Origin: an uncultured Clostridia bacterium
GTDB lineage: Bacteria > Bacillota > Clostridia > Oscillospirales > Ruminococcaceae
Length of the DNA stretch: 18,289 nt
Direction: 5' to 3'
Assembly (NCBI GenBank): GCA_937891895.1
Contig: CALATN010000089.1
Coordinates: forward strand, 1-18,289
In this document: positions 1 through 6,739 of the stretch, in pieces
Layout: each line of letters begins with the position of its first letter
Numbering within the stretch: the stretch's first letter is position 1
Notes under the pieces: model-generated
What the model was told of the DNA's origin: nothing
Seen by the model: only the letters and a program-made list of their open reading frames with translations
The model's database searches: none
Position numbers and translations under genes: made by a program

Positions 1-51
1 TGGGTTTCCACAATCCCCGTTAAATCCCAATTTCTTACTCTCAACCCACTC

Positions 52-84
52 AAAAAAATCGGCTTCCGAACAAATCGGAAGCCG
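52..84 (-). terminator. Rho-independent terminator of the esterase gene
   Basis: A perfect 9-bp stem (60-68 pairing with 76-84, seven-base loop) starts 8 bases past the esterase stop codon. Read on the minus strand, it is followed by a run of seven T residues (plus-strand A run 52-58). The remaining bases 1-51 hold nothing I can identify. Confidence 0.9.
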
Positions 85-91
85 TAATTTT

Positions 92-1282
92 TTATCTGCC
101 AAGAATTGTCCTGAGCTCAGCGGAAAGCTTTTCAGCAGCCTTGTCGTGTGTGGTAACAGATGGGTGCCAGTCAGCGGAGTAGCCGTCGTCAGGATTCTGA
201 ACATCAAACTTCATTGTGTAGATGTTGTTGTCGCCTGTTTCAGCCTTGTAGTTGTCAGCAGCAAGCTGAACGTATTCGAAAAGTCTGTCGCCCATTACGC
301 CAAGTGTGCAGACAATCTTAGCATCAGGGTTCTTCTCACGGATAGTCTTGAGGAAGTTCACGTATTCGTCTGCGTAAGCCTGCTGACGATCCTTTTCGGT
401 CTTTGTGTAGCTGTCATCGTTTGTGCCGAGGTTGATTACAACAACGTCAGGCTGACGCTTGCTGAAATCCCACTCAACATTGTCAGGTTTGAAGTTGCCG
501 TTGGTGTTCCAGCTGAAGCCAAGCTTTGTGTAGAACTGTGGAACAGTCTGTGCAGTAACAGGCTTGTCGTTTGTTGAGTAGCCTGAAATGATGCCGTAGC
601 CGCTGAAGGAAACCATGCTGTAGTCAGCGTCAAGAGCCTGAGCAGTCTTGTAAGCGTAAGCCTTTGTAACGTCCTCAGTCTTTGTGGAGAAGTGGTTTTC
701 CTTAACAGGGTCGTCAGAGCCGTAGCCGCAGGTGATGGAGTCGCCGATGAATTCGATGAGCAAATCCTTGTCAGCAGTTGGCTTGATAACTGTACCAGTA
801 ACCTTGATTTCCTCGATAGCGATTGTGGACATTGGTGATTCGGAAAGCTTCACAACGGAAACAGTAACGTCCTCAGCTGCTGCGCTTTCGAAAACAGTAT
901 ATTCCTCGATAATCTGGTCAACCATATCATCTATGACACGCTCGCCGTTTACATAGATTGCAACTCTTGCCTGATTGTCAGCCTGAGCCGCACCGCCCAT
1001 ACAGGTTGAGTCGCCCTTGATTTTGATTACGCACTTTGTACCGTTGAAGCTGAATTCAGCACCTGAGCCTGAAAGTGCACAGTAGAGCTTGTCCTCGCTG
1101 AAATATGTACGTCCAAGGTGCTTTACGTTTTCCGCATTAGCGGTGTAGATTGTTTCAACAGTCATATCGTGTTCCTCCGTAACAGTTGTTTCTTCAGCTG
1201 TACCGCCGCCGTTGCAGGCTGTGAAAAGCATTGCAGTCATAGCAGCAGCGCTGATAAGTGAAATAATTCTTTTGATTTTCAC
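92..1282 (-). CDS. Secreted SGNH/GDSL esterase lipoprotein, carbohydrate esterase family 2-like
   Basis: This is a predicted 396-aa exported esterase that probably deacetylates plant cell-wall polysaccharides at the cell surface. I place the start at a GTG (1282) because GGGAGGAG lies 5 bases upstream. A longer in-frame ATG start would run through the promoter and into the divergent gene. Residues 1-22 form a lipoprotein-type signal with the lipid-accepting Cys at 23, followed by a Thr/Glu-rich linker. Residues about 48-165 resemble the beta-sandwich domain that precedes the catalytic domain in CE2 enzymes. The SGNH catalytic domain follows: GDSIT with nucleophile Ser182, SGYG near 227-230, GTND at 286-289, and DWHP with Asp371 and His373 near the C-terminus. 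All SGNH blocks are present, so it should be active. The gene stands alone with its own promoter and terminator. Acetylxylan or related ester specificity is inferred from the family. Confidence 0.86.
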   Translation of the reverse strand: MKIKRIISLISAAAMTAMLFTACNGGGTAEETTVTEEHDMTVETIYTANAENVKHLGRTYFSEDKLYCALSGSGAEFSFNGTKCVIKIKGDSTCMGGAAQADNQARVAIYVNGERVIDDMVDQIIEEYTVFESAAAEDVTVSVVKLSESPMSTIAIEEIKVTGTVIKPTADKDLLIEFIGDSITCGYGSDDPVKENHFSTKTEDVTKAYAYKTAQALDADYSMVSFSGYGIISGYSTNDKPVTAQTVPQFYTKLGFSWNTNGNFKPDNVEWDFSKRQPDVVVINLGTNDDSYTKTEKDRQQAYADEYVNFLKTIREKNPDAKIVCTLGVMGDRLFEYVQLAADNYKAETGDNNIYTMKFDVQNPDDGYSADWHPSVTTHDKAAEKLSAELRTILGR

Positions 1283-1310
1283 GGTATCTCCTCCCAAAAA
1301 AGATATAACC

Positions 1311-1339
1311 ATTTTACCATATTGTTTTGGAATAATCAA
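1311..1339 (-). promoter_or_regulatory. Sigma-A-type promoter for the esterase
   Basis: On the minus strand, a -35 box TTGATT (1334-1339) and a -10 box TAAAAT (1311-1316) are separated by exactly 17 bases. They lie just upstream of the GGGAGGAG ribosome site and the GTG start at 1282. The promoter sits between the esterase start and the left edge of the prophage remnant. Confidence 0.75.
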
Positions 1340-1370
1340 GTGATATTTTCTGCTTTTAATATTAACATTA

Positions 1371-2168
1371 ATGCGCAGGACAAAACGTGAGATCATTGCT
1401 GCCGAAGCTTCAGGCGATGAGGATATGCTGACGGCTAAATCCATTCTTCTCCGCAGACAGCGTGAGGAATACGCAAAGTTCAGCAAAGAGGCGGACTTGC
1501 TTACGCAGAACGAAAGAACACAGGTTTATGGTTTTGGGAAGTCGGTTGCGCAGAAGGCACGGTGGAAGGCTGAAAAGGCTCTTGACAATGGCGGTGGAAA
1601 TGGTATAATTAAAAATATAGAAATACCGTCTTCTGTACACGGCATAAAGGGTATGTCGGACGAACTGTTTAATGAAATACAAAATTCGTTAAATATAGTT
1701 GAAAAAGAGTATCGCATTCGTATAAACAATATTCCAGTAAAACCACTCGGAAAAGGATTTGAAAAAGTGCCATTTCAATTTCAGGCAAATCCAATTGGCG
1801 CTTCGGTTCAAATGGACATTGTGGTTAATTCAGATTATGACTTCAATGGAAGTCTTGAAGCGTTTAACAATCGCATAATGAGAAACCATAATTCTGGTGC
1901 TTTGGCGGCTAAAAATGTACAAGATTTAATTTGGCATGAGTCAATCCATGTACTTACTTTTCAAGATTGCACGACGTATACAGAAGCATTAAACAGAGCT
2001 GATAACTTGCGTAGCCAATACGTTAAAGGCATATCCCGATATGCTGATGAAAGCTATGACGGTGCTGAATGTATGGCGGAAGCGTTTATAAAAAAGAAAT
2101 ATGGCAAATCAATACCAAAAGAAATAAACATTTTGTTAGAAAAATATATTGAAAGGTGGAAGAAATGA
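1371..2168 (+). pseudogene. 3' fragment of a phage MuF-type minor head protein with a C-terminal zinc-metallopeptidase-like domain
   Basis: The 265-codon open frame looks like the tail of a much longer phage portal-associated head morphogenesis (MuF/minor capsid) protein. Residues 1-70 match the basic, helical C-terminal part of that family (KRE...ERTQV..FGKS..QKA). The N-terminal Mu gpF-like domain is absent. There is no ribosome site before ATG 1371, and the frame closes at a stop at 1341-1343. A Gly/Asn linker (about 72-78) leads to a different domain with HESIH at 189-193 and Glu233/Glu237 in AECMAEAF as a possible third zinc ligand. This is a zincin-like arrangement. MuF proteins are known to carry variable C-terminal effector or toxin domains. 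From about base 1600 the DNA is visibly more AT-rich than the 5' part. It is probably untranslated or translated only fortuitously today. The family call rests on recalled motifs, and the peptidase activity is inferred. Confidence 0.6.
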
Positions 2169-2362
2169 TGGTTGTTTTCCCTCAATGTACTGATTGCAAC
2201 AATTTTATAGGCGAAAATAGCGATGGAAAATATATTTGTTCTGCGTTTCCAAATGGAATTTCTAATGATGTGTTTTGGGGCAGAATAAGCCACACCGAGA
2301 AAATAGATGGTGATAATGGGATAACATTTTCACCAATTGATTACACAAAGCCCCTTGAATAA
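2165..2362 (+). CDS. Small CxxC protein coupled to the MuF-peptidase gene, possible partner or immunity protein
   Basis: A 65-aa protein is predicted from the ATG at 2165, which overlaps the previous stop codon as ATGA, a classic translational-coupling arrangement. AGGTGG (2154-2159) lies 5 bases upstream. An in-frame GTG at 2156 and an ATG at 2168 are alternative starts. The protein has a CxxC pair near its N-terminus, a third Cys after a short turn (YICSAFPNGI), and a C-terminal stretch containing HTEK and DNGITFSPI. I recall similar short proteins beside phage structural genes, but I cannot name a family with certainty. It has no signal peptide or membrane segment. Its position right behind a MuF-linked effector domain suggests a cognate partner, for example one that restrains the peptidase. 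That function is inference from context only. Confidence 0.55.
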   Translation: MMVVFPQCTDCNNFIGENSDGKYICSAFPNGISNDVFWGRISHTEKIDGDNGITFSPIDYTKPLE

Positions 2363-2440
2363 TGGCACTTTTCTCGCAACTTACCAATAAGATAACAACA
2401 GTCGGCAAGTTACAGGCAAGTTAAAATCAAATAGCAACAA

Positions 2441-2472
2441 AGCGTGTATCCGTTTGGGTATGCGCTATTTTT
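2441..2472 (+). terminator. Terminator-like hairpin at the end of the prophage remnant
   Basis: Bases 2441-2451 can pair with 2456-2466 (11 pairs, three of them G-U, loop GTTT), followed by a T run at 2468-2472. A second, mutually exclusive hairpin pairs 2451-2460 with 2474-2483 and ends just before an AAAGGAGG ribosome site. The direct repeats GGCAAGTTA at 2404-2412 and 2415-2423 lie upstream. The whole of 2363-2583 is non-coding apart from the mini-ORF at 2499. No clear sigma-A promoter for enolase stands out in it. TATAAA at 2526-2531 and TAAAAT at 2538-2543 are possible -10 boxes, but both lack a good -35. Confidence 0.5.
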
Positions 2473-2498
2473 ATGCCCAAACGAAAGGAGGCTTTTCT

Positions 2499-2540
2499 GT
2501 GAGTTACCGTTCAGAAGCTAATATGTATAAACCATTTTAA
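2499..2540 (+). other. 13-codon mini-ORF with a strong ribosome site, probable stub of a lost phage gene
   Basis: A GTG at 2499 follows AAAGGAGG at optimal spacing and opens a 13-residue frame ending in TAA at 2538-2540. In phage head operons the gene after the MuF protein usually encodes the scaffold or capsid. The ribosome site plus a few codons could therefore be the start of a deleted phage gene. A leader peptide for enolase is the alternative reading. Nothing in the peptide sequence itself identifies it. Confidence 0.3.
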
Positions 2541-2583
2541 AATGTGCAAACTAATCACAAAACCACGAAAGGAATGGTAATAA

Positions 2584-3840
2584 ATGTTTGAACATAAGGC
2601 AACTATTGAGAGGGTAATCGGACGTGAAATCATTGACTCACGAGGCAACCCAACCATTGAGGCGGAGGTGTGGCTTTCCGACGGCACAGCAGGCAGAGGT
2701 GCGGCACCAAGCGGGGCAAGCACGGGAATTTTCGAAGCCCACGAGCTTCGTGACGGGGACGAAATGCGCTATTTCGGCAAGGGCGTGACAAAAGCCGTGA
2801 ACAACATCAACACAACCCTCAACACAGCGCTGAAGGGTGTTAATGCGGCGGATACCGCAACCGTTGACAAGACCCTTATCAACACCGACGGCACGGAAAA
2901 CAAGTCCCGTATGGGTGCAAACGCAATGCTTGCGGTTTCGCTTGCGGCGGCAAGGGCAGCGGCGGCGCATTACCGTATGCCGCTTTACAAGTTCATCGGC
3001 GGGGTAAATGCCGTAAAAATGCCCGTGCCGATGATGAATATCCTCAACGGCGGCGCCCACGCTTCCAACAACCTTGACGTGCAGGAGTTTATGATTATCC
3101 CCCAGGGTGCGGACAGCTTCCGAAGCGGTCTGCGTCAGTGTGCGGAGGTTTATCACAGTCTTGCAAAAATTCTGAAAATCAAGGGCCTTAGCACGGGTGT
3201 TGGTGACGAGGGCGGCTTTGCGCCTGATTTGAGCGGTGAGGAAGAAGCTATCGAGCTTATCCTTGAAGCTGTTGAAAGGTCGGGATACCGTCCCGGCAAG
3301 GACTTCACAATCGCCCTCGATGCCGCATCAAGCGAGTGGAAGTCAGAGGGCTGCGGCTACTTCCTGCCAAAGAAGAAGCTCAACCGCACCAGCGACGAGC
3401 TTATCGAGGAGTGGAAAAGTCTTTGCGGCAAGTATCCTATCGTGTCAATCGAGGACCCACTCGACGAGGAGGACTGGGACGGCTGGAAGAAGCTCACCTA
3501 TGAGCTGGGCAGAAGTGTGAAGTTGGTTGGCGACGACCTTTTTGTGACAAATCCCAAGCGTCTGCGTGAGGGCATCGACAAGGGCTGTGCAAATTCAATC
3601 CTTATCAAGCTCAACCAGATTGGTACGCTTACAGAAACACTTGCGGCAATCCGACTTGCCAAGGAAAACGGCTACGGCACAATCATTTCCCACCGAAGCG
3701 GTGAAACCGAGGACGCTTTTATCGCTGACCTTGCCGTTGCAGTAAATGCGGGCCAAATCAAAACGGGTGCACCCTGCCGAAGCGAGCGTACCGCCAAGTA
3801 TAACAGACTTATTCGTATTGAAGAACAGCTTTACAAATAA
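2584..3840 (+). CDS. eno: Enolase (phosphopyruvate hydratase)
   Basis: This cytosolic glycolytic enzyme interconverts 2-phosphoglycerate and phosphoenolpyruvate. The 418-aa protein is slightly shorter than the usual length of about 430 and looks complete. The N-terminal capping domain carries the family SRGNPT motif (19-24) and the flexible SGAS loop (43-46). In the barrel, catalytic residues are visible as Glu209 in GDEGG and Lys342 in ILIKLNQIG. Magnesium ligands are Asp246, Glu290 (SIEDP) and Asp317 (GDD). The HRSGET loop is at 370-375. The start is ATG 2584, with AAAGGA about 10 bases upstream. The gene is GC-richer than the prophage remnant before it. It is monocistronic, because it ends in a bidirectional terminator facing ilvE. 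Its promoter is not obvious: the remnant ends within 45 bases of the start. Confidence 0.97.
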   Translation: MFEHKATIERVIGREIIDSRGNPTIEAEVWLSDGTAGRGAAPSGASTGIFEAHELRDGDEMRYFGKGVTKAVNNINTTLNTALKGVNAADTATVDKTLINTDGTENKSRMGANAMLAVSLAAARAAAAHYRMPLYKFIGGVNAVKMPVPMMNILNGGAHASNNLDVQEFMIIPQGADSFRSGLRQCAEVYHSLAKILKIKGLSTGVGDEGGFAPDLSGEEEAIELILEAVERSGYRPGKDFTIALDAASSEWKSEGCGYFLPKKKLNRTSDELIEEWKSLCGKYPIVSIEDPLDEEDWDGWKKLTYELGRSVKLVGDDLFVTNPKRLREGIDKGCANSILIKLNQIGTLTETLAAIRLAKENGYGTIISHRSGETEDAFIADLAVAVNAGQIKTGAPCRSERTAKYNRLIRIEEQLYK

Positions 3841-3841
3841 A

Positions 3842-3873
3842 AAATAAGGGTACCGTTATTGGTACCCTTATTT
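3842..3873. terminator. Bidirectional terminator between eno and ilvE
   Basis: A perfect 13-bp inverted repeat (3842-3854 with 3861-3873, six-base loop) includes GGTACC in each arm. It has A-rich and T-rich ends on both sides, so it can act for both converging genes. It begins 2 bases after the eno stop and ends 11 bases before the ilvE stop codon. Confidence 0.9.
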
Positions 3874-3884
3874 GCTTTATTGAA

Positions 3885-4979
3885 TTACTTCTTGCAGCAG
3901 CAACATTCGCCAACCGGAACTGTCCAGCCGAACTTATCCTCAACCTTGCCCCACTGGATACCTGTGAGAGTATCATAGAGCTTCTGAGAAATCTCGCCGA
4001 TTTCGCCGTTGTTGAGAACCATAACCTTGTCGCCGTACTTGAGCTCGCCAACAGGAGAGATAACAGCAGCTGTACCTGTACCAAATGCTTCGTCAAACTT
4101 ACCTTCTTCGTAAGCCTTAACAAGCTCGTCGATTTCGATGTCACGTTCTGTAACCTTATAGCCCATGGACTTGAGGAGCTCGATACAGGACTTTCTTGTG
4201 ATACCGCCGAGAATAGAACCTCTATCGAGGCTTGGTGTGATAACTTCGCCGTCAACTACGAAGAATACGTTCATAGCGCCAACTTCGTCAATGTACTTTC
4301 TGTGTACGCCGTCGAGCCAGAGAACCTGAGCGTAGCCCTGCTTTTCAGCTTCTTCCTGAGCCTTGAGGGATACAGCATAGTTAGCAGCAGCCTTTGTAAA
4401 GCCTGTACCGCCTGTTACTGCACGAACATACTTCTCTTCAACATAGATCTTAACAGGTGCAAGACCGTTTGCGTAGTATGCACCAACAGGGGAAAGAATG
4501 ATAGCGAAGATAAGGTGCTTTGCAGGGTGAACGCCAACCATTGGGTCAACTGCAAAGATGTATGGACGGATGTAGAGGGATGTTCCTTCAGCGGTAGGAA
4601 TCCAGTCCTCGTCAACCTTTACAAGTGTCTTGATAGCTTCAACAGCGAAAGCTTCGTCAATCTGTGGAATGCAAAGACGGTCGTTGGAGAGGTTGAGTCT
4701 TGCCATATTCTGTTCAGGGCGGAAAAGCTGAATCTTGCCGTCAGCTGTTCTGTAAGCCTTGAGGCCTTCGAAGTCAGCCTGACCATAGTGGAGACACATG
4801 GAAGCAGGGTCCATAGGAATTGGTCCGTAAGGAACGATTCTTGCATCGTGCCAGCCCTGACCTTCATCGTAGTTCATAAGGAACATGTGGTCAGTAAAAA
4901 TCTTACCGAAGCCGAGCTTTGTTTCGTCAGCAGGCTTAGCCTTCGGAGTTGTAGTTCTTGTTACTTTTATTTCCAGCAT
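3885..4979 (-). CDS. ilvE: Branched-chain amino acid aminotransferase
   Basis: This PLP-dependent fold-type IV aminotransferase catalyses the last step of leucine, isoleucine and valine synthesis with glutamate as amino donor. It is cytosolic. The 364-aa length fits the longer, mitochondrial-like BCAT group rather than the roughly 300-aa E. coli type. The PLP Lys is Lys196 in GTGFTKAAANYA. The conserved segment with KYIDEVGAMNVFF (228-240) and the phosphate-binding GTGTAA (300-305) are present. The start is ATG 4979, with GGGAG upstream on the minus strand. A TTGAAT-17-TATAAT promoter precedes it. The C-terminus ends in four consecutive Cys and two Lys, which is not part of the catalytic fold. 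The gene is monocistronic. Confidence 0.95.
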   Translation of the reverse strand: MLEIKVTRTTTPKAKPADETKLGFGKIFTDHMFLMNYDEGQGWHDARIVPYGPIPMDPASMCLHYGQADFEGLKAYRTADGKIQLFRPEQNMARLNLSNDRLCIPQIDEAFAVEAIKTLVKVDEDWIPTAEGTSLYIRPYIFAVDPMVGVHPAKHLIFAIILSPVGAYYANGLAPVKIYVEEKYVRAVTGGTGFTKAAANYAVSLKAQEEAEKQGYAQVLWLDGVHRKYIDEVGAMNVFFVVDGEVITPSLDRGSILGGITRKSCIELLKSMGYKVTERDIEIDELVKAYEEGKFDEAFGTGTAAVISPVGELKYGDKVMVLNNGEIGEISQKLYDTLTGIQWGKVEDKFGWTVPVGECCCCKK

Positions 4980-5017
4980 TTAGAAAACTCCCTTTCTTAT
5001 TTTAAAAATACAAATTT

Positions 5018-5046
5018 ATTATAGCACATTTTTTTTGACAATTCAA
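5018..5046 (-). promoter_or_regulatory. Sigma-A-type promoter for ilvE
   Basis: On the minus strand, -35 TTGAAT (5041-5046) is followed after 17 bases by a consensus -10 TATAAT (5018-5023). A T/A-rich segment lies between them. A nearer TTGTCA (5036-5041) would leave only a 12-base spacer and is not used here. No T-box or other leader structure fits in the roughly 35-base leader. Confidence 0.8.
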
Positions 5047-5102
5047 GTATCAAAGCATAGTATTTTACCCATATATGCAATTATTTATCGGAAAACTTGC
5101 AT

Positions 5103-5140
5103 AAAAACACACCGCACGATAATTTGTGCGGTGTGTTTTT
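5103..5140 (-). terminator. Terminator of the spoVAD-spoVAE operon
   Basis: A perfect 15-bp inverted repeat (5103-5117 with 5126-5140, eight-base loop) has T-rich ends. It overlaps the last base of the spoVAE stop codon, so termination follows the operon immediately. Confidence 0.92.
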
Positions 5141-5499
5141 CATTTTTCCTTGGGCTTGAATATAAGCGCACCAAGCAAGCCGAAAAGTATGGCTGCAGTT
5201 ATTCCTCCTGCGGTGTTGGACAGTCCGCCTGTAAGCACACCGATCAAGCCTTTTTCGTCAACTGCCTGCCGAACTCCGTCTGCAAGCAGATTTCCGAAGC
5301 CTGTCAAGGGTACACTTGCTCCTGCCCCTGCAAAATCGACCAGCGGCTGATATAGATTGAATGCGCCGAGAATTACTCCCGCAACAACATACGAAACCAG
5401 TATTCTTGCAGGAGTAAGCTTTGTGTAATCAATCAACAGCTGTCCGATTGCACAGAATGCTCCTCCGACTATAAATGCTTTAAGATATTCCATCAGCAT
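5140..5499 (-). CDS. spoVAE: Stage V sporulation protein AE (SpoVAEb type)
   Basis: This small membrane protein belongs to the SpoVA channel complex that moves Ca-dipicolinate into the forespore and out at germination. The 119 residues are almost wholly hydrophobic with short charged turns. The family segments KLTPARILV (27-35), VAGVILGA (39-46), FAGAGASVPLTGFG (56-69) and GLSNTAGG (92-99) are recognisable, and the protein ends in FKPKEK. I start at ATG 5499. It sits 9 bases after AAGGAG, two bases past the spoVAD stop codon (TGAAATG), whereas the ATG three codons earlier abuts the ribosome site. An ATG at 5493 is also possible. The longer upstream open frame is only the shadow of spoVAD. The spacing implies translational coupling with spoVAD. 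Confidence 0.93.
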   Translation of the reverse strand: MLMEYLKAFIVGGAFCAIGQLLIDYTKLTPARILVSYVVAGVILGAFNLYQPLVDFAGAGASVPLTGFGNLLADGVRQAVDEKGLIGVLTGGLSNTAGGITAAILFGLLGALIFKPKEK

Positions 5500-5500
5500 T

Positions 5501-6541
5501 TCAGGCATCTCCTTCCTTATCACAGAAACAACTTTCTGCGGAAATAAATACAGCGTGTGAAATCGAGGGTATGCTCTCACCTTGCTGTGAAGCGGTTGTT
5601 GACATAAGCGCACCTGTTGCGCAGAATAGAATATTTCTAAGCTCGCCTGTCCGTACCTTCGGAAGAAAGTATCCACAGAGCACAGATGCCGAACAGCCAC
5701 AGCCTGAGCCGCCTGCGTGAACGTCCTGTCTTTCAGTATCAAACATCATTACTCCGCAGTCACGGTGCCGTGCAGAAATATCAATTCCTTCTGTCATAAG
5801 CAGCTCAACAAGAAGCTTGCTTCCCACTATTCCGAGATCACCTGTGATAATTGCATCAAAGTCTGACGGGCTCATAGCCGTATCTTCAAGGAATGTCTTT
5901 ATCACATATGCCGCTGCAGGTGCCATTGCTGCACCCATATTGTTTGCATCGGTTACACCTAAATCTACGATTTTACCGATCGTGACAGCTCGTATGAACG
6001 GGGATATTCTCTTTGGGGTAACCACAACGGCACCCGAAGCAGTGCAGGTCCATTGTGCTGTGGGGGTACGTACGGAGCCATAGGCAAGGGGGAAACGGAA
6101 TTGTCTTTCTGCTGTACAGAAATGCGATGATGTTGTAGCAATGACATTACCTCCTATACCGCTGTCAGTCATAAGTGATGCAAGTGTAAGCCCCTCAGAC
6201 ATTGTGGAACAGGCTCCGTAAATTCCGAAAAGCGGTATCCCAAGGTCACGCAGACCATAGGTTGAGCTTATGCACTGATTAAGCAGATCACCTGCAAACA
6301 TATAGTCAATATCTTCATTTGCAAGTCCGCCCTTTTTTATTGCACGCTGTACAGTGCGTTTCATCAGTTCGCTTTCACCCTGTTCCCATGTTTTCTGCCC
6401 GAAGTAAGCGTCCTTTGAAATCTCGTCAAAGCAATCTGCAAGAGGTCCCTCGCCTTCTTTCCTGCCGACGGTTGAGGAAAAACTGTGTATAGTCGGCGGA
6501 TTATCCATTATAAATGTGTTACGTGAAATCTTTTTTGCCAT
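5501..6541 (-). CDS. spoVAD: Stage V sporulation protein AD
   Basis: This is the soluble thiolase-fold, dipicolinic-acid-binding component of the SpoVA channel in the spore inner membrane. The predicted 346 aa is about the normal family size. Thiolase-like landmarks are seen: YMFAGDLLNQ (80-89), GIYGACSTMSEG with Cys111, TSSHFCTAERQFRFP, and HAGGSGCGCSA near the C-terminus. I start at ATG 6541, which has AAAGGAA upstream. An in-frame ATG at 6598 has no ribosome site and would add a basic tail. spoVAE follows at once. The usual upstream partner spoVAC is missing: the next gene beyond the start is divergent. Expression should be forespore-specific (sigma-G), and a weak match is listed separately. 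Confidence 0.95.
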   Translation of the reverse strand: MAKKISRNTFIMDNPPTIHSFSSTVGRKEGEGPLADCFDEISKDAYFGQKTWEQGESELMKRTVQRAIKKGGLANEDIDYMFAGDLLNQCISSTYGLRDLGIPLFGIYGACSTMSEGLTLASLMTDSGIGGNVIATTSSHFCTAERQFRFPLAYGSVRTPTAQWTCTASGAVVVTPKRISPFIRAVTIGKIVDLGVTDANNMGAAMAPAAAYVIKTFLEDTAMSPSDFDAIITGDLGIVGSKLLVELLMTEGIDISARHRDCGVMMFDTERQDVHAGGSGCGCSASVLCGYFLPKVRTGELRNILFCATGALMSTTASQQGESIPSISHAVFISAESCFCDKEGDA

Positions 6542-6567
6542 ATAAGTTTCCTTTCGGATTTTTCTTA

Positions 6568-6597
6568 TATTTTTCCGCAAATATGTATTTTTATGCA
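6568..6597 (-). promoter_or_regulatory. Possible sigma-G-type promoter for spoVAD
   Basis: On the minus strand, TGCATA (6592-6597) matches the forespore sigma-G -35 pattern. After 17 bases, AAAAATA (6568-6574) matches the -10 only partly (4 of 7). Location and gene function fit, but the AT-rich context makes chance matches likely. Confidence 0.3.
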
Positions 6598-6628
6598 ACT
6601 TGTTGAACTTTCAACGTGTTTTTTCTAA

Positions 6629-6657
6629 TTGACAGATTTGTAACGATGTGATATAAT
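6629..6657 (+). promoter_or_regulatory. Perfect consensus sigma-A promoter for the EAL-domain gene
   Basis: TTGACA (6629-6634), a 17-base spacer and TATAAT (6652-6657) match the consensus at every position. The leader to the ATG at 6740 is roughly 75 bases. A small palindrome, GTTGAA-CT-TTCAAC (6602-6615), lies just upstream, between the divergent spoVAD and EAL genes, and could be an operator. Confidence 0.92.
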
Positions 6658-6739
6658 GATATGTAGGATATTATGCACTAATACGAGTTTAAAATAATGT
6701 TGAAACAATTGCAATATTACCAAAAGAAAGGAGAGCGTT

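Noticed and set aside
146..577. 143-aa plus-strand open frame inside the esterase gene
   Set aside because: It lies antisense to a gene with intact catalytic motifs, has no ribosome site, and its translation resembles no protein family.
1283..1486. Upstream extension of the esterase frame to an ATG at 1486
   Set aside because: It would place 68 residues before a clear lipoprotein signal, cross the TTGATT-17-TAAAAT promoter and overlap the MuF fragment. The GTG at 1282 has a strong ribosome site.
1371..2583. Intact prophage or attachment site next to enolase
   Set aside because: Only the end of one structural gene, one small gene and a stub remain. No integrase, no tRNA and no direct repeats that could be att sites were seen.
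4302..5024. 240-aa plus-strand open frame opposite ilvE
   Set aside because: It is a mirror frame of ilvE codons, Cys/Ser/Val-rich, with no ribosome site or recognisable motif, and it runs through the ilvE promoter.
5036..5041. TTGTCA as the -35 box of ilvE
   Set aside because: The spacer to TATAAT would be only 12 bases. TTGAAT at 5041-5046 gives 17.
5500..5742. Longer N-terminus for spoVAE
   Set aside because: The extra residues are the out-of-frame shadow of spoVAD, and the known family begins at MEYLKAF.
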